Shown here piece by piece: positions 7,788-16,169 of a DNA stretch of 36,189 nt; position 1 is the stretch's first letter, and the number at the start of each line of letters is the position of its first letter. The DNA lies in contig SVDH01000023.1 of the NCBI GenBank assembly GCA_015057865.1, forward strand, positions 1 through 36,189, given 5' to 3'. The notes below the pieces were generated by a model. The model did not search any database, was not told the DNA's origin, and was given only the letters and a program-made list of their open reading frames with translations. This stretch comes from Lachnospiraceae bacterium (GTDB taxonomy: Bacteria > Bacillota > Clostridia > Lachnospirales > Lachnospiraceae). Both the position numbers and the translations under genes were made by a program.

Positions 7788-8999
7788 ATGAAGTTTGACA
7801 CCAGAGATAAAAAGCCAAATGTTTGGAATATCGCGATCCTTTCGGCAGTCGTTGCCGTGCTGACAGGGATCTTGATCCGCGGCGATCTGCAGGAGCATGC
7901 AGTCTTGCTCAGCGTGATCTATGATGTGTATTTTGTCGTGGTCTTTTTTATGCTGATCGTTGCGTTCCGCCGGCAGATCCAGTACAATCCGTATTCCTAT
8001 AATACGATTTATTATATGGGATTTGCATTGTTTTGCGTCTCTCTTTTGATCACGCATATCGTCCTGACAGTATATATCATCCGATATCCGGCTGTGCATG
8101 ATGGGATGCAGATTTTCTATCTGCTGAAGAGTTCGGCGAAAAACTGGATGATTCTGACATCACCGTTTATCCTGGTTTATTCTATCGTACTGTGTGTTTC
8201 GAATGTATCGCTGATCCGGCATGAAGGGAAGCGGCTGGTTAACTTGCTTGGGATTCTCCTTGCAGCTGTTCTGGTTGGTGGAGAGGTGTTCCTGTATCTG
8301 TTTGATTTTTATGCATCAGGGAGTGAGATGCAGGTTTTCGTGCATGATATGGTGGTCAGCATTTTTGCGGCGATTTACCTTTATTTTGAGTGTATGCTGG
8401 TCGGCGCGATCATTGCAAATGTGATCGCTGCCAGACACGAGCCGGATCCGGATAAGGATTTTCTGATCATTCTTGGATGCGGGATCAGAAAAGACGGCAC
8501 GCCGACGCCGCTTTTGCGCGGGCGGATCGACCGCGCGATCGCGTTTGCGAAACGGCAAAAAGAGGAGACGGGAAAAGACTTGATCTTTATCACATCGGGC
8601 GGTCAGGGGCCGAACGAGGTTGTATCGGAAAGCGCCTGCATGAAGCGCTACATGGTTGAGCAGGGTATACCGTCGGAACGGGTTTTTGAGGAAGACCGGT
8701 CTACGAATACGTTTGAGAATATGAAGTTTTCAAAAGAGATCATACAGAAAATCAATCCGGACGGAAAGGTTGCTTTTTCTACGACCAATTATCATGTGTT
8801 CCGCAGCGGCCTTCACGCAAGGCGATTGAAAATGCGCGCGGTCGGCATGGGCGCGAAGACGAAGTGGTACTTTTTCCCGAATGCGTGGGTGCGGGAATTC
8901 GTCGGCATCCTCACAGACCACAGGGTAAAGCAGGCGATCATCTTTGCAAGTCTGATCTTTTCGTATGCTCTGATGACCGTGCTGGTGCATTGGTGGTAG
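7788..8999 (+). CDS. YdcF/ElyC/SanA-type membrane protein (DUF218)
   Basis: About 403 aa. The N-terminal half has about six membrane helices, then a DUF218 domain begins at DFLIILGCGIRKDGTPTPLLRGRIDRAI and continues through FITSGGQGPNEVVSESACMKRYMVEQGIP, EDRSTNTFENMKFSKE and FSTTNYHVFRS. A final helix closes the protein. ElyC/SanA-type members are linked to envelope integrity and peptidoglycan or lipid-carrier metabolism in enterobacteria; the role here is inference. I start at ATG 7788, 9 nt after AAAGGAAG, rather than the TTG at 7764. It ends just before a REP-like core and the promoter of the next gene. Confidence 0.85.
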   Translation: MKFDTRDKKPNVWNIAILSAVVAVLTGILIRGDLQEHAVLLSVIYDVYFVVVFFMLIVAFRRQIQYNPYSYNTIYYMGFALFCVSLLITHIVLTVYIIRYPAVHDGMQIFYLLKSSAKNWMILTSPFILVYSIVLCVSNVSLIRHEGKRLVNLLGILLAAVLVGGEVFLYLFDFYASGSEMQVFVHDMVVSIFAAIYLYFECMLVGAIIANVIAARHEPDPDKDFLIILGCGIRKDGTPTPLLRGRIDRAIAFAKRQKEETGKDLIFITSGGQGPNEVVSESACMKRYMVEQGIPSERVFEEDRSTNTFENMKFSKEIIQKINPDGKVAFSTTNYHVFRSGLHARRLKMRAVGMGAKTKWYFFPNAWVREFVGILTDHRVKQAIIFASLIFSYALMTVLVHWW

Positions 9000-9015
9000 T
9001 AATTTAGCGATTTGG

Positions 9016-9027
9016 CGCTTTAAAGCG
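9016..9027. repeat. core of the REP-like palindrome (decayed copy or operator)
   Basis: CGCTTTAAAGCG is a perfect 12-bp palindrome identical in style to the centre of the 46-nt repeats, but without the GGTGCC arms. It lies just upstream of the -35 of the following gene, so it may instead be an operator. Confidence 0.3.
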
Positions 9028-9032
9028 TGTGT

Positions 9033-9059
9033 TTGACTTTCTTTTTTGCAGGATATAAT
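9033..9059 (+). promoter_or_regulatory. sigma-A-type promoter of the substrate-binding protein gene
   Basis: TTGACT at 9033-9038 and TATAAT at 9054-9059 are near-consensus; the 15-bp spacer is short. The start codon follows about 48 nt later. Confidence 0.6.
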
Positions 9060-9107
9060 ATTTTCACATGGTAGCATAGTAAAGTGAAGATAATATGAGG
9101 GTTTGCG

Positions 9108-10097
9108 ATGAAAAGAAAGATTATTACACTGATCATAGCAGCGACAATGCTCGTTGGCCTTACAGCTTGTGGAAGCAGTGGCTCTGGCCAGGCAGGTGGA
9201 AGTGCAGGGGCAGAAAGCGCAGACGGACAGGTTTATTCTGTAGGAATCTGCCAGGCGCTTGAGCATGAGTCTTTGGATGCTGCGACAGAAGGGTTTGAGG
9301 CAGCGCTGAAAGACAAATTAGGAGATAATGTCGAGATCGATGTGCAGAATGCGCAGGGAGAATCGGCAAATAACGCGACGATCTGCAATCAGTTTGTATC
9401 GGCCAAGGTGGATCTGATCCTGGCGAATGCGACACCGGCATTGCAGGCGGCTTCCCAGGCGACGGCAGATATTCCGGTTCTGGGAACGTCGGTAACGGAT
9501 TATGCATCTGCGCTTGGCATGCAGGATTTTTCCGGAACAACAGGAACCAATGTTTCAGGGACTTCGGATCTTGCACCGATTGATCAGCAGGAAGATATTT
9601 TTGTAGAGCTTTTGCCGGATGCAAAGAAAATCGCGATCCTGTACTGCTCGGCAGAGCCGAACTCGATTTACCAGGCAGAAGCATTTGAGGAAGAAGCAGC
9701 AAAAGACAATATTGAGACCGTTATATATACGGCTGCAGATTCCAATGAGATTCAGAGTGTGACCACAAAGGCGGCGCAGGAGTGCGACGCAATCTATATC
9801 CCGACGGACAATACGTTTGCGGCAGCGATCGGGACGGTGAAAAATGTGACCGCACCGGCAAATATCCCGGTCGTAACGGGCTGGGGTGATGTGGATACCG
9901 GTATCGCCGCTGTATCGATCAGCTATTATGATCTTGGCTATCAGACAGGACTCATGGCATATGAGATCCTTGTAAATGGCGCGGATCCGGCCACGATGGA
10001 AATCGAGACCGCTGCAAAGACCACAAAGACCGCCAACATGGCACTTTGTGAATCACTTGGCATCACAGTGCCGGAAGGATACGATCCGGCTCCGTAA
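9108..10097 (+). CDS. ABC-type substrate-binding lipoprotein (TrpX/ABC_sub_bind-like), orphan
   Basis: A 329-aa periplasmic-binding-protein-like lipoprotein. The signal peptide MKRKIITLIIAATMLVG ends in the lipobox LTAC with Cys21. The mature part starts VYSVGICQALEHESLDAATEGFEAAL and contains ANATPALQAASQATADIPVLGTSVTDY, TGTNVSGTSDLAPI and YYDLGYQTGLMAYEIL, the pattern of the ABC_sub_bind family used for aromatic amino acid or similar uptake. No permease or ATPase gene is adjacent, unlike the usual three-gene cluster. The ligand is therefore unknown, and it may feed a transporter encoded elsewhere. It is followed after 15 nt by a REP palindrome. Confidence 0.88.
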   Translation: MKRKIITLIIAATMLVGLTACGSSGSGQAGGSAGAESADGQVYSVGICQALEHESLDAATEGFEAALKDKLGDNVEIDVQNAQGESANNATICNQFVSAKVDLILANATPALQAASQATADIPVLGTSVTDYASALGMQDFSGTTGTNVSGTSDLAPIDQQEDIFVELLPDAKKIAILYCSAEPNSIYQAEAFEEEAAKDNIETVIYTAADSNEIQSVTTKAAQECDAIYIPTDNTFAAAIGTVKNVTAPANIPVVTGWGDVDTGIAAVSISYYDLGYQTGLMAYEILVNGADPATMEIETAAKTTKTANMALCESLGITVPEGYDPAP

Positions 10098-10112
10098 GTT
10101 AGCATTATCTAA

Positions 10113-10158
10113 GGGGTCAGGCACCTTCACGCTTTAATGCGTGAAGGTGCCTGACCCC
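10113..10158. repeat. 46-nt REP-like palindrome, single copy
   Basis: Perfect 20-bp arms (GGGGTCAGGCACCTTCACGC and its complement) enclose the loop TTTAAT. It lies between two convergent genes. Its right edge forms part of the stop codon of the minus-strand gene (complement of 10158-10160, TAG). There is no T-run, so it is not a standard terminator, though the hairpin could still pause transcription or protect 3' ends. Confidence 0.9.
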
Positions 10159-11177
10159 TATGTGGGACGACGGGACTCACACGGGACGGCGGTCTGGCAT
10201 TGACCGCAGCCGTATCTTGGGGCATAGCGGATCTTGCTTTCGTCGATCCGTTTCCCGCATGGGACATGGTCCTTGCCGGCTTCTAAGCTGATCGCATGAA
10301 CGGGGCAGCGGATGGCGCACCTGCCGCATTTGGTGCACCACTCGTCGTATTCTTTATAAGTGCGGTCCGTGACGGGAAGCAGCATATCGGTGACGATGCT
10401 GCAGAACCTGCCGGCGATCCCGTTCTGGGTGATCAGACCTCTTGACAAACCAAATGTACCGAGACCACTGATGTAGGCGACATGGCGTTCGGACCATGTG
10501 CTTCCAAAGGTGGTTTCTTTGATTTCTTTATAGCCGGCGATCCCGATGCCGTTCATGACGACCTGAAACCCGGGTTCAGTCACAGGCACGCAGGCCAGGT
10601 ATTCTTTTTGTCTGATTACTTCGCAGAGATCTTTTGCAAACGATACCATGGCGGCATTTCCTTCGATTCTGCCGTGCAGCCATTCCGGCGTCGTTTCGCC
10701 GAGCGACATGCGCTGATTGCGTTTGACCTGCTCCGTGTATGGGAAAAACATGGAAATGACGCGCTTGCCTTCTTTTAAAAAACCAGTCGGCAGCTTGTGC
10801 CAGGGGCCGACGATCTCTTGTTTTTTCAGGGAGCGGTAGAGGGGATCAAACGCATTGGAAATGCCAAAGATCGGCTGGTCGAAAATCTGCATTCCGATCA
10901 GATCCGTGCGCAGTGCATCTTTTTCTGAAATAAAATTCTCGTCCCAGTCCCGGAACTGTCTTGCAATCGTTTCTTCTAAATCATTCACATTTTGCCGCAT
11001 TTCTTCCTGGCGTTTCAGATACTCTTCCTGCGCCGAGGCAAGAGAGCGGTAGGCAGTCCCCTTTTTTCCGGCCTTTTCCATGCCGCGCTGGCAGCCGGGC
11101 TGATGCAGGCTGCAGCCGTTCATGCAACCGTCACAGATTTCTGCTGAAAAGGTGGTATTTCGATAACTGTGGTTCAT
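10158..11177 (-). CDS. 4Fe-4S ferredoxin-domain protein related to epoxyqueuosine reductase
   Basis: About 339 aa. The N-terminus has a Cys cluster (CDGCMNGCSLHQPGC). The middle (VSFAKDLCEVIRQKEYLACV, FGSTWSERHVAYISGLGTFGLSRGLIT, GIAGRFCSIVTD) resembles the QueG-type corrinoid reductase family. The C-terminal WCTKCGRCAIRCPVHAI is a ferredoxin cluster, followed by further Cys in YGCGQCQTAVPC. It is probably a redox enzyme but unlikely to be true QueG. ATG at 11177 is preferred because GAGGAG precedes it and the gap to the DUF1848 gene is then 10 nt. The last codons (SRRPT) and stop reach the REP edge, so the native C-terminus may have been altered. Confidence 0.75.
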   Translation of the reverse strand: MNHSYRNTTFSAEICDGCMNGCSLHQPGCQRGMEKAGKKGTAYRSLASAQEEYLKRQEEMRQNVNDLEETIARQFRDWDENFISEKDALRTDLIGMQIFDQPIFGISNAFDPLYRSLKKQEIVGPWHKLPTGFLKEGKRVISMFFPYTEQVKRNQRMSLGETTPEWLHGRIEGNAAMVSFAKDLCEVIRQKEYLACVPVTEPGFQVVMNGIGIAGYKEIKETTFGSTWSERHVAYISGLGTFGLSRGLITQNGIAGRFCSIVTDMLLPVTDRTYKEYDEWCTKCGRCAIRCPVHAISLEAGKDHVPCGKRIDESKIRYAPRYGCGQCQTAVPCESRRPT

Positions 11178-11187
11178 GGTTATCTCC

Positions 11188-12114
11188 TCAAAAAAGCCGC
11201 AGCTGCGGATCAATCCAGGACTTTTGTTTGGCCTGGTGTACGTTGTCGGTTTCTAACAGATTTCCGGTGATCAATGGGGAATGCGGGTCGTGGCGGCGCA
11301 TGTTCTGCGCGACAAGCTGCGGGTCGGAGTTTGCGTAGCAGTACCGGCAAAGGTGGCCGCAGGTGTTGTATGCACCGATGTCTCCGGTGATGTAGCAGGC
11401 GCATTCTTTTCGGTTGTTGGGATTGGACGGAAGGTTCAGGTTCTGCCCGATCGCTGTTTCAAACGTTTTTTGGGTCATGCAGCCGGAACAGTCGGCTCCG
11501 GTGTTTGTCAGATGTCTGCTGTCGCCACATGGGCGTATCGTCATCCCGAAGTCTTTCGCGATTTTAACAAGTTCTTCAGAGATCCGGATCTGTTCTTTTT
11601 CAGGGATCAGTTTTACTTCCGGGAAATTGATCTTTACTTTTTCATACAGCATGATGAAGCTGATGACGCAGACTTTTGTGTATCCGGCAAGGGTCGAAGC
11701 CATTTCACGGAAGGTTTCAAAGTGTTTTTCCGATGTCCAGGTTTCATTTATGATGATGGGATCATAGCGCCATGCGATGCAGTCCGGTCCGACGATTGAA
11801 GATAGCCGGCGAAATGTTTCCATAACCGTTTCTTTTGGCGGAACGTTTGGCTCCATGTCTTTGTCATATGGCGTGATCGTCACAAACCAGTACTGGTGAT
11901 ATGGGCGCAAAAGGTCCATGTGTTTTAACAGCGGTTCCGGATTCTTACTGCAGAAACCGATCAGGTCGACGACATCCGGTGTGAGTTCATACCGGGTGAC
12001 GGAAATTGGATTGTATGGGTTTCGGACCAGCACATAGCCTTCTTGAAGGCGGTTTGCAAACCATTCGGAATAATACGCCGGGATGTCGGTCCGCTGTCCT
12101 GTTTGAATGATCAT
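11188..12114 (-). CDS. DUF1848-family Fe-S/radical-SAM-like protein
   Basis: About 308 aa matching the DUF1848 pattern: MIIQTGQRTDIPAYYSEWFANRLQEGYVLVRNPYNP, then YWFVTITPYDKDMEPNVP and a C-terminal Cys cluster (DCSGCM, ECACY, NTCGHLCRYCYAN). The CxxxCxxC-like group at the end resembles a cluster-binding site. Its function is not known. ATG 12114 is taken because AAAGGA lies upstream; the open frame upstream runs into a REP doublet and is not coding. It forms a two-gene minus-strand unit with the QueG-like ferredoxin gene, suggesting a shared redox modification. Confidence 0.8.
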   Translation of the reverse strand: MIIQTGQRTDIPAYYSEWFANRLQEGYVLVRNPYNPISVTRYELTPDVVDLIGFCSKNPEPLLKHMDLLRPYHQYWFVTITPYDKDMEPNVPPKETVMETFRRLSSIVGPDCIAWRYDPIIINETWTSEKHFETFREMASTLAGYTKVCVISFIMLYEKVKINFPEVKLIPEKEQIRISEELVKIAKDFGMTIRPCGDSRHLTNTGADCSGCMTQKTFETAIGQNLNLPSNPNNRKECACYITGDIGAYNTCGHLCRYCYANSDPQLVAQNMRRHDPHSPLITGNLLETDNVHQAKQKSWIDPQLRLF

Positions 12115-12132
12115 AGTGGATTCCTTTCGGTA

Positions 12133-12211
12133 GGGGTCAGGCACCTTCGTGCTGTGAAGTGGTGAGGTGCCAGGCACCTTCGTACATTAAAGCGCGAAGG
12201 TGCCTGACCCC
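12133..12211. repeat. REP-like doublet, two overlapping 46-nt units
   Basis: Unit 1 spans 12133-12178 and unit 2 12166-12211. They overlap by the 13-nt palindrome GGTGCCAGGCACC, giving a 33-nt period. The outer ends are GGGGTCAGG on both sides, preceded by GTAG on the left and TTAG on the right. The doublet lies between the divergent DUF1848 and rubrerythrin genes. Confidence 0.88.
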
Positions 12212-12319
12212 TAAGTGGATTGTAACATATTTGTAATTGGGAACGATACGTTATTTACGATTTAGAAAAACTTTAGAGACAGCAGGTGTTTGGTAATAGA
12301 AGCGTTACATAAGATGTGT

Positions 12320-12325
12320 TACAAT
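12320..12325 (+). promoter_or_regulatory. possible -10 of the rubrerythrin operon
   Basis: TACAAT lies in GTGTTACAATA about 40 nt before the start; no good -35 was found. A similar TGTTACAATAAG precedes the dehydrogenase gene at 18787. Confidence 0.3.
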
Positions 12326-12365
12326 ATGGACGTAGCTGGGTGTTTTTTATGTAAGGAGGAAAATA

Positions 12366-12926
12366 ATGGCAGATTATTATCAGAATTTAGGAAGAAACCT
12401 GATGGGAACGAAGACCTTTGATAACCTTCTTGCTGCTTTTGCCGGCGAGTCGGAAGCGAGAAACAAATATACGTATTTTGCTTCCAAGGCAAAAAGCGAT
12501 GGCTATGTACAGATTTCAAAGATCTTTGAGGAGACAGCAGCAAATGAAAAGGAGCACGCTAAGATCTGGTATAAGATCTTAGAAGGCATTGGCGACACAA
12601 AAACCAATCTGGAGCTTGCGGCAGATGGCGAAGCATATGAGTGGCAGGAGATGTATCCGACATTTGCAAAGGAAGCACGCGAAGAAGGCTTGAATGAGAT
12701 TGCTGATCTGTTTGAAATGGTTGCTGAGATTGAAAAGGATCATGAAGAGCGTTATCGCAAGCTGCTTGCCAATATTGAAGGCGGACTCGTTTTCTCACGG
12801 GATGGCGATTGTGTTTGGATTTGCTCGAACTGCGGACATGTTGTTGTTGGACCGAAGGCTCCGGATGTTTGCCCGGTCTGCAATCACCCGCAGGCGCATT
12901 TTGAATTAAAGGCAGATAACTATTAA
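12366..12926 (+). CDS. rbr: rubrerythrin (non-haem diiron peroxidase)
   Basis: A 186-aa cytosolic enzyme that reduces hydrogen peroxide in anaerobes. The N-terminal ferritin-like domain shows paired diiron ligand motifs ([18 protein letters not shown] at about 60-64, and [13 protein letters not shown] at about 118-130). The C-terminal rubredoxin-like domain has Cys153/Cys156 (ICSNCG) and Cys169/Cys172 (CPVC). TAAGGAGG lies 6-7 nt upstream of the start. It heads a seven-gene run in which yvcK begins only 2 nt after its stop. Its presence argues for an oxygen-sensitive host. Confidence 0.95.
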   Translation: MADYYQNLGRNLMGTKTFDNLLAAFAGESEARNKYTYFASKAKSDGYVQISKIFEETAANEKEHAKIWYKILEGIGDTKTNLELAADGEAYEWQEMYPTFAKEAREEGLNEIADLFEMVAEIEKDHEERYRKLLANIEGGLVFSRDGDCVWICSNCGHVVVGPKAPDVCPVCNHPQAHFELKADNY

Positions 12927-12928
12927 AA

Positions 12929-13870
12929 ATGAAAAAAATTGTGATTTTTGGCGGTGGCACGGGGTTATCCTGCGTGCTGTCGGGACTGAAACTGTTTCCT
13001 GTAGACGTGACGGCTGTGATTGCGGTGAGTGATGATGGCAGCAGTACCGGCGTTTTAAAGGAAGAACTTGATATTCCAGCGGTTGGCGATGTGGGGAAGG
13101 TCCTTTTGGCGATGGCAAATGTGGATGATGATTTTATCCGGCTGATGGGCTATCGCTTTGAAAAGGACGGGACCCTGCATAACCATCCGGTGCGCAATAT
13201 TTTGCTCGCAGCATTGATCGATCTGAAGGGAAATCTGACAGAGGCGTCCAAATATATGAGCAAGCTTTTGCAGGTAAAAGGCACGGTTTTGCCATTAACA
13301 GAGGAAAAGGTAGAACTTGTCGGACACGGCGACCTGGTGGATTTTTTCGGTGAGGAGGCGGTCAGCGAAAACGTGAAGGACATTAAGTCTTTGACGTATG
13401 ACCACTCGTTTAAAGTGAATCCGGAAATCGCGGGCAAGGTGGAAGAGGCAGATCTGATCATTTTGAGTCCGGGAAGCCTTTATACCAGTATTTTACCGCA
13501 TCTGATCACGGATGACGTACGGGATGCGCTGGCAAAGACCAGTGCGCCGATTATGTACATTTCAAATCTGGTCAGTCAGCCCGGCGAGACGGACGGCTAC
13601 ACCGTGCGCGATCATGTCGACGCTTTGAATTTTTATCTGGGTGAGCGGTCTGTTGATGTGGTGATCGCCAACGACGGCCAGGTTTCGATGGAAGTGTCGG
13701 ACGTTTACCGGGAAAAAGAGCAGAAAACGGTTGTCAGACTTGACCGCCAGGAAATCGAGATGGATGACATCGAGGTCATTGCCGGAGATATTATTAAGAT
13801 TGAAGATGGATCGATCCGGCATGACGAATTAAAGACTGCATATCTGGTGTTTTCGTATTTAATGCGGTAA
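12929..13870 (+). CDS. yvcK: gluconeogenesis factor YvcK (CofD-like, UPF0052)
   Basis: A 313-aa nucleotide-sugar-binding protein of the YvcK/CofD fold. Family signatures are the N-terminal GGGTGLS, AVSDDGSSTG, PAVGDVGKVLLAM, LHNHPVRNILLAAL, LSPGSLYTSILPHL and YISNLVSQPGETDGYT. In Bacillus, YvcK is needed for growth on gluconeogenic carbon and affects cell-wall synthesis and morphology. It usually sits between rapZ and whiA; neither is here. The start is only 2 nt after the rubrerythrin stop and has no evident Shine-Dalgarno, so translation is probably coupled. Confidence 0.92.
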   Translation: MKKIVIFGGGTGLSCVLSGLKLFPVDVTAVIAVSDDGSSTGVLKEELDIPAVGDVGKVLLAMANVDDDFIRLMGYRFEKDGTLHNHPVRNILLAALIDLKGNLTEASKYMSKLLQVKGTVLPLTEEKVELVGHGDLVDFFGEEAVSENVKDIKSLTYDHSFKVNPEIAGKVEEADLIILSPGSLYTSILPHLITDDVRDALAKTSAPIMYISNLVSQPGETDGYTVRDHVDALNFYLGERSVDVVIANDGQVSMEVSDVYREKEQKTVVRLDRQEIEMDDIEVIAGDIIKIEDGSIRHDELKTAYLVFSYLMR

Positions 13871-13885
13871 GGCGGAGGATTACAA

Positions 13886-14770
13886 ATGGACCTGGTGCAT
13901 GTAAAAGGAAACACCTATTATATTGATGCATGGGAAGCAATCCCGGTTTATGTAAAAGAAAACCGGGATTGCATTTTGTTAGACTCCGGCTGGCATTATG
14001 AGAGGATGGACATAGATCGAACGCTGCGGGAAAACGGACTCAAGCCGGTTGGAATCATCAGTACACATCTGCATACGGATCATTGCGGCGGCAATCGTTA
14101 TTTTCAGGAAACGTACCACATTCCGGTTGCGCTGCCCGCAGGGGAAGCAGGCCTTGGATTCAGCGATCTGACACTCAAATCCTACCTGTATATTTTTACG
14201 TTGGAAGACGTGCGCAAAATCGATGATATTCAGGCACTGCGTTTTTCGCCGGATCTGTTGATCGGCCCGGATGTGACGGAATTTGAGATGGCTGGCGTGA
14301 CGTTTGGAATCATACATACGCCCGGACACTCGCCTGATCATATTTCGATCATGACGCCGGATGAGGTCTTATATCTCGGGGATGCCATGCTGTCAAAAGA
14401 TGTGATGGAAGTCTCGAAAGTGCCCTATTATGCATCCGTTGAAACGGCGTTGCAATCGATGAAAAAGCTGGCCGGGTTATCCTGCATGGTGCTTGCTGCG
14501 CACAAGGGATGCGAGCCGGATATCAAAGAGCTGGCTGCTTATAACATCTGTCAGCTTGAAGAGCGCATAGAGCGGTTCCGGTCACTGGTGACGGAGCAGA
14601 TGACGCTCGAAGACATCATCAAAAAGGCATGTACTGAGATGAAGCTTCTTTCAAAACAGGCATTCAAAGTGAAGCTTTATGAGCGGGATATGCGAAGCTA
14701 TATTGAGTATCTTGTTGACCGGGGAGATTTGCAAGAAATCTATGAAGGCGGGCGGCTGTATTATCGGTAG
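13886..14770 (+). CDS. metallo-beta-lactamase-fold hydrolase
   Basis: A 294-aa protein with the dinuclear metal motif HLHTDH at residues 61-66, a later His in IHTPGHSPDH, Asp in LYLGDAML and His in AAHKG. The C-terminal about 80 residues (EERIERFRSLVTEQMTLEDIIKKAC) form a helical, winged-helix-like tail found in many MBL hydrolases that act on thioesters or nucleic acids. GGCGGAGGA precedes the start. Substrate is unknown. It lies in the rubrerythrin operon with 15-nt spacing. Confidence 0.88.
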   Translation: MDLVHVKGNTYYIDAWEAIPVYVKENRDCILLDSGWHYERMDIDRTLRENGLKPVGIISTHLHTDHCGGNRYFQETYHIPVALPAGEAGLGFSDLTLKSYLYIFTLEDVRKIDDIQALRFSPDLLIGPDVTEFEMAGVTFGIIHTPGHSPDHISIMTPDEVLYLGDAMLSKDVMEVSKVPYYASVETALQSMKKLAGLSCMVLAAHKGCEPDIKELAAYNICQLEERIERFRSLVTEQMTLEDIIKKACTEMKLLSKQAFKVKLYERDMRSYIEYLVDRGDLQEIYEGGRLYYR

Positions 14771-14788
14771 CCAATCTGCAGGCGGGTT

Positions 14789-15925
14789 ATGGAAAAAACA
14801 AATCTTGAGAAAACCATCACATTGAGACATGAATTGCATAAATACCCGGAGCTTTCTCTGCATGAAGAAAAGACGCTGGGACGTATCCGGGAGTTCCTGT
14901 TACAAAATACATCGCTGGAGGTCGTGGACCGGGACGGCTGGTTGTTTGCTGTGAAAAGAGCATATGATCCGGAGGCGGAGCAGATCGCGTTTCGTGCGGA
15001 TATGGATGCATTACCGATCGAGGAAGCGGTAGCACTTCCATATGCATCGTCAAAGGAAGGCATTTCCCATAAATGCGGACATGACGGACATTGCGCGGCA
15101 TTATGCGGGCTTGCGCTTGCATTGGATCAGATGGAGACTTCCAAAACGGTGTATTTGATTTTTCAACCGGCTGAAGAAATCGGGGCAGGCGGAAAAGTGT
15201 GCGCGAAGCTGATCAAAGAAAAAGGGATCAGGGAAGTATATGCATTTCACAATCTGGGTGGATATCCTGAAGGAGCAGTGGTCTTCAGGAGAGGTCTGAC
15301 GCAGCCGGCTTCTGAGGGGATGGAGATCCGGTTTTTCGGGAAATCTTCACATGCCAGCGCACCGGAAGAAGGACGAAATCCATCCGTGGTGATCTCGGAG
15401 ATTGTTTTATACATTCATAAATTACTGAAGGAAACGCATAGCGGGATGGTGCTTTGCACTGTGACCGGGATTCATGTCGGGACCGGAGATTTTGGCATTT
15501 CTCCGGGTGACGGGACGCTGCGTCTGACTTTGCGGGCGGAATACGAGGAAGAATTGAAAACGCTGAAACAAGAGGTGATGAGATTTGCTGATCAATTGGC
15601 CGCTCAGTCTGACCTTCAGACAAAGTATCAGTTTTTTGATTATTTCCCGGAAACAAAAAACAGTACGCAGGGGATCGATCGGGTATTGGCGGCAGCAAAA
15701 AAGATGCAGATTCCAACGATTGAAATGTCAGACCTTTGGCGTGCATCTGAGGATTTCGGATATTATCTGAAAGAATGTGATGGTGCCATGTTTTATATCG
15801 GAAACGGCGAAAACTGGCCTGCGCTCCACACAAAAGAATATGATTTTAACGACCGCATTTTAGAGACTGCGGTTGATATGCTGACCTTATTGGCGATGGA
15901 ACAGGAGGGGTACGATGAAGCTTGA
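14789..15925 (+). CDS. M20D-family amidohydrolase/aminoacylase
   Basis: A 378-aa cytosolic metalloenzyme of the M20 peptidase family (N-acyl amino acid/IAA-amido hydrolase subgroup). RHELHKYPELSLHEEKT opens the catalytic domain; FRADMDALPI and KCGHDGH (Cys96, His98, His101) give metal ligands, and FQPAEEIGAGG gives the catalytic Glu129/Glu130. The dimerisation domain contains GKSSHASAPEEGRNPSV. It likely hydrolyses an N-acylated or peptidyl amino acid. The next gene starts 11 nt before its stop, so translational coupling is likely. Confidence 0.9.
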   Translation: MEKTNLEKTITLRHELHKYPELSLHEEKTLGRIREFLLQNTSLEVVDRDGWLFAVKRAYDPEAEQIAFRADMDALPIEEAVALPYASSKEGISHKCGHDGHCAALCGLALALDQMETSKTVYLIFQPAEEIGAGGKVCAKLIKEKGIREVYAFHNLGGYPEGAVVFRRGLTQPASEGMEIRFFGKSSHASAPEEGRNPSVVISEIVLYIHKLLKETHSGMVLCTVTGIHVGTGDFGISPGDGTLRLTLRAEYEEELKTLKQEVMRFADQLAAQSDLQTKYQFFDYFPETKNSTQGIDRVLAAAKKMQIPTIEMSDLWRASEDFGYYLKECDGAMFYIGNGENWPALHTKEYDFNDRILETAVDMLTLLAMEQEGYDEA

Positions 15926-16154
15926 ATTATACAAATTTGATACTTGCCCGTTTTGCAGGCGTGTGATGAAATATATTGAACAATCCGGCAGGACGGACGT
16001 GGAATACCATGATATTCATAAGAGTGCCGCAGACAGAGAACGTTTGATTCGGGACGGAGGCATGGAGCAGGTGCCGTGCCTGTTTATTGATGGGAAACCA
16101 ATGTATGAAAGCTCGGATATCATTGCATGGCTCAAGGCGAATCCGGCGGTTTAA
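15915..16154 (+). CDS. glutaredoxin-family protein
   Basis: A 79-aa thioredoxin-fold protein. The active site is CPFC (Cys11, Cys14), the cis-proline loop QVPCLF has Pro54, and IIAWLKAN completes the fold. CPFC resembles the CPYC of dithiol glutaredoxins, and a GST-N-like flavour (ESSDIIAWL) is visible. It would transfer electrons to protein disulfides. AGGAGGGG overlaps the end of the M20 gene and serves as its ribosome binding site. The setting next to rubrerythrin and a PNPOx-like protein suggests a redox-stress unit. Confidence 0.9.
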   Translation: MKLELYKFDTCPFCRRVMKYIEQSGRTDVEYHDIHKSAADRERLIRDGGMEQVPCLFIDGKPMYESSDIIAWLKANPAV

Positions 16155-16169
16155 AAAGGAGGTTTTTAG

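Noticed and set aside
10113-10158. REP palindromes as ordinary rho-independent terminators
   Set aside because: The hairpin is strong but no T-run follows; at 36035 a proper terminator is present further downstream.
15285-15833. 182-codon minus-strand frame within the M20 gene
   Set aside because: Shadow frame; Pro/Ser/Arg-rich with no start signal, while the plus strand has complete M20 motifs.
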